Assembly (NCBI GenBank): GCA_042093455.1
Contig: JBELEU010000072.1
Location: forward strand, 1 to 9,423
DNA: 9,423 nucleotides
Reading direction: 5' to 3'
From: GCA-2723085 sp042093455
GTDB lineage: Bacteria > Bacteroidota > Bacteroidia > Flavobacteriales_D > Parvicellaceae
Part shown: piece by piece, positions 1-6,436 of the stretch
Layout of the letters: each line of letters begins with the position of its first letter
Numbering within the stretch: the stretch's first letter is position 1
Notes under the pieces: model-generated
What the model was told of the DNA's origin: nothing
What the model saw: the letters and a program-made list of their open reading frames with translations, nothing else
Databases searched by the model: none
Position numbers and translations under genes: made by a program

Positions 1-612
1 AGGATTTACATGAGCCATAATAAGGGTATCCCCCATTACCATTCCGTCATGAGTTCTCCAATTATCTATTATGCCAACTTCTACTGGCTGAGTTGGATCC
101 TGATTTATATCTAAAATAATACAGCCTTTATTGGCTCTGTTAGCTCCAAATATGTAAACATAACCCCTATCATCTATAAAAAGGTTATGTGCAGATGCCC
201 ATTGACTACCAGAGGGACCATTATAATAGTAAGTTGAAAGAACTGTTGAAGATGGAAGCGGGTTTAAATCAATGATTAGTAAACCGTTTTGAGCTTCAGT
301 GGTAACATAGGCATAATTGCCATACGTTTTTATATCTCTCCAAATGGAACTAATACCAGGTTCATGAAAAACTTCATTTGGATTGAGTGGGTCTGTCACA
401 TCAAATATAAATGTACCGTTTTGTGTACCAACAATTGCATATTCATTTCCTAAGCTGTCTACCCAACCCCAAATATCATTTAAATCACCTGGTTGAGTTG
501 AAAAACTAGATTTATTAACATGGTTTAACAATTGAATGTTTTGTTGACCTGAAATAGAAAATAAAATAAAAAAAGAGAAAATTAAAAGATGTAAATGGTG
601 ATATTTTTTCAT
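1..612 (-). CDS. Secreted choice-of-anchor B / LVIVD-repeat family protein, C-terminus missing
   Basis: An open frame starts with ATG at 612 and runs off the left edge after 204 codons. Residues 1-22 form a signal peptide: KK near the start, a hydrophobic core, and likely cleavage after SISG before QQ. The mature part shows repeating beta-propeller-like units: an IWGW segment (47-50) followed by YAIVGTQNGTFIFDVTDP (58-75), then SSIWRDIKTYGNYAYVTTEA (88-107) with GLLIIDL (110-116), and an AHNLFID segment (141-147) with YVYIFGAN (151-158). These match the choice-of-anchor B family, which has LVIVD repeats; members are exported and often end in a T9SS or other anchoring tail. Here that tail would lie beyond the window, so the anchor type cannot be read. 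The substrate and role are unknown. It is transcribed divergently from the tRNA across a 101-base gap, and I saw no clear -7 box for it. Confidence 0.8.
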   Translation of the reverse strand, partial: MKKYHHLHLLIFSFFILFSISGQQNIQLLNHVNKSSFSTQPGDLNDIWGWVDSLGNEYAIVGTQNGTFIFDVTDPLNPNEVFHEPGISSIWRDIKTYGNYAYVTTEAQNGLLIIDLNPLPSSTVLSTYYYNGPSGSQWASAHNLFIDDRGYVYIFGANRANKGCIILDINQDPTQPVEVGIIDNWRTHDGMVMGDTLIMAHVNP

Positions 613-671
613 AATTGGGTTAAAATCGTTAAAATTTTGATTGGAAGATACATGATTTTTAAAAGATGTTT

Positions 672-699
672 TTGATGTTCAACATTTTTTATACTTTTG
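672..699 (+). promoter_or_regulatory. Bacteroidota-type promoter of the tRNA-Arg gene
   Basis: The -7 box TACTTTTG at 692-699 matches the Bacteroidota consensus TAnnTTTG exactly. A TTTG at 671-674 supplies the -33 TTG with a 17-base spacer, inside the accepted range. Transcription would start near 706, about eight bases before the tRNA. An 11-base palindrome, ATGTTCAACAT (675-685), lies in the spacer; whether it matters is unknown. Confidence 0.75.
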
Positions 700-713
700 C
701 CACCAGTTGATTT

Positions 714-787
<74 letters not shown>

Positions 788-788
788 C

Positions 789-825
789 AAAAAAAAGTTC
801 GATACTACTATCGAACTTTTTTTTT
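789..825. terminator. Bidirectional intrinsic terminator between tRNA-Arg and the comEC unit
   Basis: A perfect 16-bp stem pairs 789-804 with 809-824 around loop CTAC. Its core is GTTCGATA/TATCGAAC and it is flanked by eight A and nine T. Read on the plus strand, the T run (817-825) ends the tRNA transcript. Read on the minus strand, the complement of the A run (796-789) gives the U tract ending the comEC unit. The TAA stop of the minus-strand gene (824-826) overlaps the outer edge of the hairpin. Confidence 0.92.
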
Positions 826-1519
826 ACCACCATCTTTTCTCTCTGAGTGAAATAAGTAGATAAATAAAATAAAAAATACCAATTACAATAAATTCAAGGT
901 ATATAAGATAATAAGGCCACTCACCTATTATTAAAGGATTTTCAACATCTGGAGGAGAATTTAAATACATATAATTAGAACCAAGTAAATAATTTAAGGG
1001 CATAATCAAAGCCATTAAAAAATTGAGTAAACCAAAAACTTTTAGCCAAGAAAAACGAGACAAACTAAAGTCTGAATAAAGCAATAAATAAACAGGAATG
1101 AGTATAATTAAAGAGTGAGAAACAAAATACTCAATGTATGCAAACATAGAACCATCGTAATGGGTTATTTGGGGTGTCAAAATAGAAACTAATCCACCAG
1201 AAATCCCACAAAAGAATAAAAACTCAAAAAACAGATTTTTTTTTGGTAAAAAAACAATAAAACAAGCAAGATACTGACTAATTCCACAGAGCTGAAGAGG
1301 TAAATGTGTTTGAAGTTCCCACTTTTTGTTTACAACACTTTCTATAAGAGTAATGAGTGTAAGAATTAATAAAAAAAAACTTAATGATTTTGAAATTAGC
1401 TTAATGTATGAATCATTAAATAACTTAACGAACCACAGAAAAATAATTATTGATGAAATAGATAAGGCTACATTTCGTAACCATTCATCTGTAAGAACAT
1501 CAATAATATAATCTGACAT
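824..1519 (-). CDS. YwaF/TMEM164-family (TIGR02206-like) integral membrane protein
   Basis: This 231-residue protein has about seven membrane segments (roughly 17-35, 44-62, 75-91, 96-115, 130-148, 160-178, 205-224). Family landmarks are clear: LPLQLC (73-78), the GGLVSILTP stretch (108-116), FVSH (132-135), NYLLGSNYMYL (176-186) and GEWPYY (199-204). This pattern fits the bacterial YwaF/TIGR02206 family, related to eukaryotic TMEM164. TMEM164 is reported to be a lipid acyltransferase using a Cys and a His; Cys78 and His135 occupy comparable positions here, but enzymatic function in this organism is inference. The start ATG overlaps the preceding gene's stop (TAATG), so translation is probably coupled. 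It is the last gene of the comEC unit, and its stop lies in the terminator hairpin. Confidence 0.85.
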   Translation of the reverse strand: MSDYIIDVLTDEWLRNVALSISSIIIFLWFVKLFNDSYIKLISKSLSFFLLILTLITLIESVVNKKWELQTHLPLQLCGISQYLACFIVFLPKKNLFFEFLFFCGISGGLVSILTPQITHYDGSMFAYIEYFVSHSLIILIPVYLLLYSDFSLSRFSWLKVFGLLNFLMALIMPLNYLLGSNYMYLNSPPDVENPLIIGEWPYYLIYLEFIVIGIFYFIYLLISLREKRWW

Positions 1520-2082
1520 TATTTATTAAAAAATTTTGCTTCAACAGAAAATCTATTTTTTCGTTGTAATAACATGGGATAAACATTAAATAATATTGAA
1601 AAAACAGAAAGTGTAACCAAGTTAAACCATTCATGATTTATCAAGTAAAAACATTGAACTAACAAAGTAAATACCAAGGAAATTAAGTGAGAAGTTTCAG
1701 ATTGACGAGTTTCTTCAATAAAAACTTTAATATAATCCTTAGTTCTTCCTTTTAAGTAAACTCTCTTATTTAGTTGTTTAAAAAATGAATTGACTAGAAT
1801 GTAACGAAATCCTGGAACACCTAAAAAGCGAAAAAAACTATCAGTTTCAAACCTTTTTTTCAAATAATAATTCTGAGGCAGGCGAACATATTTAAAAGTT
1901 TGAAAAAATAAAAAACCAGTTAAAATTAGATTCCAAGATTGCGCGAAATTGAATACAACTCCCAACCACCTATTCTCATAAGTTAAAGACAATTGGTAAA
2001 AATACACTGCTAAGAAATAAACTATTGTATAACTAAGTACAAGAACTGGAAGCTTTAAATAAATAGACAAATGGTTAAACAT
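1519..2082 (-). CDS. Membrane protein resembling CrtO-type glycosyl-carotenoid acyltransferases
   Basis: This is a 187-residue protein with hydrophobic segments at about 11-30, 44-62, 134-148 and 154-172. The middle and C-terminus recall the staphylococcal glycosyl-4,4'-diaponeurosporenoate acyltransferase (CrtO) family: a KRFETDSFFRFLGV segment (75-88), the polar motif E124-T-R-x-x-E129-x-x-H132 between membrane segments, and NVYPMLLQRKNR (166-177) near the end, matching the family's N-x-P-x-x-x-Q-R-x-N-R tail. No other carotenoid gene is visible, so the substrate may be a different lipid or sugar-lipid. It starts 38 bases after the comEC stop and shares a TAATG overlap with the next gene, so it is the middle member of one transcription unit. 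The family call rests on remembered motifs and is moderate. Confidence 0.6.
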   Translation of the reverse strand: MFNHLSIYLKLPVLVLSYTIVYFLAVYFYQLSLTYENRWLGVVFNFAQSWNLILTGFLFFQTFKYVRLPQNYYLKKRFETDSFFRFLGVPGFRYILVNSFFKQLNKRVYLKGRTKDYIKVFIEETRQSETSHLISLVFTLLVQCFYLINHEWFNLVTLSVFSILFNVYPMLLQRKNRFSVEAKFFNK

Positions 2083-2120
2083 CTTTTAAAGTAAGAAAAT
2101 CAATTTACAAATGATTTAAA

Positions 2121-4211
2121 CTACCAAGATAATTCAAATGCACCTTTTTGTTTCAAATCATAATAATCTGAACTGTGACCATTGCATTTTTTTTTGAAAA
2201 CTAATTTTTGATTGTTACTCATATCATTCATTAAAACATATAGTCTACCGTAATCGTTAATTAGCAGATCATTGTAATTAAGTTCTTTATTTCCTGACAA
2301 TAAAACAACATCGTTTTTTAAGCTATAATCTGAGGGATTTTCAGTCAAATAAATTAACTTTTTATCTGAAAATAATATTCTCCTATTTACAATACTATCT
2401 GAATCAATAAAGGTTGGAGCTAATAAGTCATTGTCATACCAATTGTGCTTGACATTGAATAAGAGTTGATCCTCATCTTTAAAAAACTCTTTTGATGATA
2501 TGAAATAATGCTTGTTAGATGAAATCAAATCAATAATCACAGGTTCTTTTGTATGGTATACAATTAACTTTTTCTGAGAAGACAAAACTAAGTTTTCTTG
2601 ATAATCTATAATTAAAGTAAAACTCAAAAGAAGTATGGAAACATAGAAAAAAATCCAACGATAACTAATTAAAAAAAGAAGAACAAAAATAATTATTATG
2701 TAAAAAAGAAAAGTCTCCAAAATTGAAATTGAAACTCCATCTGTAAGAGCTAGCGGAAGATGATCAATATAATTGACAGATTTCTTAAGCCACTCAACAA
2801 CTAAATTTAAAATTTCTCCAACAGCTTGAAATAAATAATCAAATTTTGAAGATACAAGTAACAAGATTCCTAAGAAAAGAATAACAAATGCCATAGGAAT
2901 GACAATTAAATTGCTCAAAATAAAATAGTTAGGAAACTGATGGAAATATAATATTCCCAATGGAAAAGTAGCACATTGAGCAGCTATTGAAACAGTAATT
3001 AATGTCCATATTTTTTTTAATATATATTGTTTTGGTTTATATGCATTTTCAATTTTTGGCTGAATAAATAAAATACCTAATACTGCAAGAAAGCTCAACT
3101 GAAAACCAACCTGCATTACTAAAAAAGGATTGATAAGCAACAAGAAAAAAGCGGAAGCAGCTAATGAGTTATAAACACTAGAGTTTCTATTAAACATCAG
3201 ACCTAAAACAACAAAAGAAAGCATTGTTGTTGCTCTTAGTACAGAGGGTGATAAACCTGTTAACAAGGCATAAGACCACATGAATAGAAGAATAATAGAA
3301 TATTTCATCCAGCTTCTTCTAAATAACAAAGGGAAAATATCTAATATAAATTGTATGATTAGAAAAACTATACCCACATGTAAACCTGAAACTGCTAAAA
3401 CATGCATAGCACCAGTACTCGAAAAAGCATGCTTTGTAGATGAATCTAATTCATCTTTATACCCAAATGTTAATGCAGAAGCAATCGCTAAATTTTGATT
3501 TTTTAAACTACTTTTCTTAAAAAGATCAATACAAATATTTCTTGCAATAACAGCATATCTTTTAATGTTGTAAAAGTTAGAACCACAAAATTTATATTGA
3601 TCATCTTTTACGTAATTCACCCACTCAATTTCATGAAATTTTAAATAGTTTTTATAATTGAATTGTCCAGGATTTTTAGGGGATTTTAAAGTACTCCAGT
3701 TTGATGAAATTTCTAATTTATCACCTGGTAATAATAGTAATGTTGATTTATTTTTTGGGAGATATACCATTGCTTTCCCTAATACAGATATAGTAGAATC
3801 AAGAATCTTTATACTATTAATTGAGACTTTACATTGTATAGATTTTTTCTTTACTTGAATTGCATTATCTATTTCAACCAATGAAGTTGTCTTATCTAAA
3901 TGCTTTGTACGAACTAATACTTTCCCGTAATAATCAGGATACAGACTATCATGATGAGCAATACTAACAACTATACCAGCGAAAAACAGACTTATAAATA
4001 ATAAACCTTCTTGAATAAACTTTAATTTATTTATGGAAAAAACAGTTCTTATTAAATTATTTTCAATAAGTAAGGAACTGATTAAAGACAAAAAAAGAAA
4101 CAAGAAATATACCCAACTAGTTAATGAAAAATATATTGCTATCGAAACACCTATGATAAAATAGACAACAAGCTTTAATAGTGGATTTTTACTGTGACTC
4201 AAAACGGTCAC
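2121..4211 (-). CDS. comEC: ComEC/Rec2-family DNA uptake channel lacking the metallo-beta-lactamase domain
   Basis: ComEC carries single-stranded DNA across the inner membrane during natural transformation. The N-terminus has membrane segments at about 12-30, 33-49 and 67-85. A DUF4131/OB-like region follows, with LLPGDKLEI (160-168) and the conserved KNPGQFNYKNYL (179-190). The competence domain starts near 240: ALTFGYKDELD (246-256), the hallmark HVLAVSGLHVG (270-280), SPSVLRATTM (321-330), MQVGFQLSFLAVLGI (366-380) and multiple helices up to about 533. The last 160 residues are a short mostly soluble tail with no HxHxDH metal motif, unlike the full nuclease-like domain of Bacillus ComEC; Bacteroidota homologues are often of this short type. 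The start is GTG at 4211: no in-frame ATG exists between the upstream TAA (4245-4247) and this point. TTG at codon 4 is the other option. Confidence 0.92.
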   Translation of the reverse strand: MTVLSHSKNPLLKLVVYFIIGVSIAIYFSLTSWVYFLFLFLSLISSLLIENNLIRTVFSINKLKFIQEGLLFISLFFAGIVVSIAHHDSLYPDYYGKVLVRTKHLDKTTSLVEIDNAIQVKKKSIQCKVSINSIKILDSTISVLGKAMVYLPKNKSTLLLLPGDKLEISSNWSTLKSPKNPGQFNYKNYLKFHEIEWVNYVKDDQYKFCGSNFYNIKRYAVIARNICIDLFKKSSLKNQNLAIASALTFGYKDELDSSTKHAFSSTGAMHVLAVSGLHVGIVFLIIQFILDIFPLLFRRSWMKYSIILLFMWSYALLTGLSPSVLRATTMLSFVVLGLMFNRNSSVYNSLAASAFFLLLINPFLVMQVGFQLSFLAVLGILFIQPKIENAYKPKQYILKKIWTLITVSIAAQCATFPLGILYFHQFPNYFILSNLIVIPMAFVILFLGILLLVSSKFDYLFQAVGEILNLVVEWLKKSVNYIDHLPLALTDGVSISILETFLFYIIIIFVLLFLISYRWIFFYVSILLLSFTLIIDYQENLVLSSQKKLIVYHTKEPVIIDLISSNKHYFISSKEFFKDEDQLLFNVKHNWYDNDLLAPTFIDSDSIVNRRILFSDKKLIYLTENPSDYSLKNDVVLLSGNKELNYNDLLINDYGRLYVLMNDMSNNQKLVFKKKCNGHSSDYYDLKQKGAFELSW

Positions 4212-4221
4212 AAATGAACAT

Positions 4222-4246
4222 AAAAAAAGCCGACAAAAGTCGGCTT
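4222..4246 (-). terminator. Intrinsic terminator of the cytolysin-like gene, just upstream of comEC
   Basis: An 8-bp stem pairs AAGCCGAC (4227-4234) with GTCGGCTT (4239-4246) around an AAAA loop; the GC content is high for this genome. On the minus strand it is followed by seven U (complement of 4228-4222), a textbook intrinsic terminator. It lies 81 bases after the stop of the cytolysin-like gene, and its U tract ends only 10 bases before the comEC start. The plus-strand side has only a weak ATTTT run. Confidence 0.88.
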
Positions 4247-4327
4247 ATTTTAACTTAAACATTTATTTTCTACTAAACGTGCATGGCTAGTTAAACCAAA
4301 TCACGAGCGATTTAAATACTGTTTATA

Positions 4328-6307
4328 TTAAAGATTGTATTTAGACATTAATTTATTGGTTACCTTTTCTCTGTCTAGATCGTTCAAAGAAACATCGAAT
4401 AACATCATTTCAGCAACCAAAGTTCTTGAACTTGCAGATGGACTATCAAAAATCATAGAATTTATCTTTAAGCCATTATTTGAAGTCAATGGAATATTAA
4501 GTGAATTATCTTCAGCTATAGGATTAATTTGATCATTAACATAGGCTTTCATTCCTTCCTGAGTGCTAAATTGTAATACTAAAAGTCTAAAGTTACTGCT
4601 TCTACTAATTGGCACATTCAAGTCACTCATGTTATGACCAAATATCAAATTAGAATTAGAAGAAAAACCAACATTTAATTTCCCGAAAGGTAAAGTGTCT
4701 GATCCTTGAAGAATAGAACCAGCATCAATAGCTTCATTGTTTATATTACTCACATTATCACCACTAACATTCATTTTAGTTGGATTAGCAACAACCATAA
4801 ACAATGTATAGTTAGAGTTTACAAACAATCCCCCAGGAATTTCCATTGAAGTAGAAATGTTTTGATCATAAGTTGAACTTGAACCGTATCCATCAGCCTC
4901 AAAGTTGCAAAACTCAATAGCTGGATAACCATTAATAGCATCGTTAACAAAAACAGGGCGATTATTTGGATCGGAAGATGTAGCAATATTTACACCATGT
5001 CTTCCAGGCCAGCTTTCAACAACACTACCTCCAATATTTTGACCATATGTATTTCCTACTTGGTAAGAGTTTTGATCAATATCATTACCCTTTGAATACG
5101 AAATAATTCCGTTATTACTTAGGATAGCATCATCAGCAGTCAATTCTAAAACAGGATTAACAATTCCATATTCACCAATTATTGGACCAATTGGAGCACA
5201 GTTTTCAATATCATAAGAAGTTGCTAAGTTGACAGAAACAATTTTATTTCCATTTACTGCTCTACATACATATGATAAAGGCACACCAGTTGTAATGTCA
5301 CCTGCAGCGCCTAAAACAGAAACCAGATTGTTAACATTTGTACTACTTATAGTATATAGAGTTGTTGATGCATCTCCACCAAGAGCAAACAATTTAATAT
5401 TTAAATTTTCTAAAGAAGACAGGTATGATGCATTAACATTCGCTGAAGGAGAGTTAGGAATAGAAGAGAAAGAGGCATTAATACTTGATGTAATATTGCT
5501 AGTACTTGAAGTTGATTCAACTAATAAGTAAAATACTCTTCCGTAAGTTACATCTGAAATATAACAAGCAGGGTTGCCAGCACCAACATAAGGCTGTAGG
5601 TCTTGAGGAGTAACTGTTGGAGCAAACAAGTCATCGTAACTAGCAGGTAAATCAAAACTCATTGTATAATAAGATTGAGATAGACGAACAAGTACTCTAT
5701 TGTATGTATTATTTGATGAAAATCCTAAATTAGAAGAAAGTGCAACACCATAAGCTGTAAAGTCTAAACCTAAAGAAAGTGCCATTTGTTGTTCAGAATG
5801 TACTTCTTCCATGCTAAAACTTATGTTAGAAGGAATTGCTCCATATGAAGCATCACTAACAATATCGTTTAAAGCTTGAACAACTTGGGATTTAACAACT
5901 TGATTTACTGTTGAAGAAATATTCCAAGATCCAGAAAGAATATCAATTGAAAAAGTTCCAGCAGCTCTATCAACAACAATAACATCTGGTGTGGCATTTT
6001 TCAAAGAACCACCTTGTAACATATTACCAGGATATATAACTGAAGAATTTGGATTAAACAATGGAAACTCTTGCATTCCTTGAACAACACTGTAAGTCTC
6101 AGTTGTACAAGCCCAAAGACTATCACCATTAACAACAGTGTCAACAGTAACTGATTTAGTTGATGAATTCATAGGATCGTCAAAAACACCGCCTTTTTCA
6201 AGCACTGTTTGAAATGATTCACTATCATCTTCTTTATTACATGATCCCAAAGAAAAGATCAAAGAAGAAAGAAATAAAATCGATAAAAAATGTGGAAGCT
6301 TTTTCAT
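4328..6307 (-). CDS. Surface lipoprotein: CDC-like (thiol-activated cytolysin family) pore-forming module fused to a C-terminal LamG/concanavalin-like domain
   Basis: This is a 659-residue lipoprotein: signal peptide with lipobox LGSC (lipidated Cys23), then NKEDD, which fits the Bacteroidota surface-export signal. Residues 65-370 match CDC domains 1-3, compared from memory with pneumolysin: YPG (92-94), VDRAAGTFSIDI (112-123), YYTMSFDL (213-220), FAPTVTPQDL (228-237), YISDVTYGRVFYLLVESTSS (249-268) and LGGD (309-312), the last holding the glycine pair that bends during pore formation; the core ends with GVPLSY (341-346). Ser/Asn-rich stretches at about 165-203 and 265-300 occupy the two hairpin-forming regions. 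CDC domain 4, including the Trp-rich undecapeptide, is absent. Residues 380-659 instead resemble a LamG/ConA-like fold, with NGYPAIEF (459-466), YTLFMVV (500-506), KAYVND (587-592) and a terminal D-x-x-DREKVTNKLMSKYNL. CDCL proteins of other Bacteroidota act as pore-forming toxins, some against bacteria; activity here is inferred. Confidence 0.87.
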   Translation of the reverse strand: MKKLPHFLSILFLSSLIFSLGSCNKEDDSESFQTVLEKGGVFDDPMNSSTKSVTVDTVVNGDSLWACTTETYSVVQGMQEFPLFNPNSSVIYPGNMLQGGSLKNATPDVIVVDRAAGTFSIDILSGSWNISSTVNQVVKSQVVQALNDIVSDASYGAIPSNISFSMEEVHSEQQMALSLGLDFTAYGVALSSNLGFSSNNTYNRVLVRLSQSYYTMSFDLPASYDDLFAPTVTPQDLQPYVGAGNPACYISDVTYGRVFYLLVESTSSTSNITSSINASFSSIPNSPSANVNASYLSSLENLNIKLFALGGDASTTLYTISSTNVNNLVSVLGAAGDITTGVPLSYVCRAVNGNKIVSVNLATSYDIENCAPIGPIIGEYGIVNPVLELTADDAILSNNGIISYSKGNDIDQNSYQVGNTYGQNIGGSVVESWPGRHGVNIATSSDPNNRPVFVNDAINGYPAIEFCNFEADGYGSSSTYDQNISTSMEIPGGLFVNSNYTLFMVVANPTKMNVSGDNVSNINNEAIDAGSILQGSDTLPFGKLNVGFSSNSNLIFGHNMSDLNVPISRSSNFRLLVLQFSTQEGMKAYVNDQINPIAEDNSLNIPLTSNNGLKINSMIFDSPSASSRTLVAEMMLFDVSLNDLDREKVTNKLMSKYNL

Positions 6308-6341
6308 TGTTTTTTTTTTAGTTTTTTAATAAATGTTTCCG

Positions 6342-6380
6342 CAAATATATAAAAAATAAAATAAAGTATGCACACATACT
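6342..6380 (-). promoter_or_regulatory. Promoter of the cytolysin-like gene with a palindromic operator candidate
   Basis: On the minus strand, TATATTTG (6349-6342) matches the Bacteroidota -7 consensus TAnnTTTG. It would start transcription near 6335, about 28 bases before the ATG, with an A-rich leader (A run opposite 6310-6319) of the kind that favours initiation where Shine-Dalgarno pairing is little used. No TTG stands at the -33 position. Instead there is a perfect inverted repeat, AGTATG-N4-CATACT (6365-6380), ending 15 bases upstream of the -7 box. This suggests control by a dimeric DNA-binding protein; that part is inference. Confidence 0.55.
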
Positions 6381-6436
6381 ATAATTATTATGAAAAAGTT
6401 TTGTGTTTATGTAAATAATTAAAATATTATTTTGAA

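Noticed and set aside
4189..4221. ATG at 4221 as the true comEC start with a frameshift
   Set aside because: The frame closes after ten codons, and GTG at 4211 gives an intact frame with a normal N-terminal membrane segment, so no frameshift is needed.
4328..5170. Possible T9SS sorting domain at the end of the cytolysin-like protein
   Set aside because: The end (DREKVTNKLMSKYNL) fits the last helix of LamG/ConA-like domains of Bacteroidota. There is no FPNP or GVYxLK-type motif, and the protein already has a lipobox.
6421..6436. Short AT-only dyad after the glycine-rich protein gene as a terminator
   Set aside because: AAAAT-ATT-ATTTT has no G-C pairs and a five-base stem, expected by chance in sequence of this composition.
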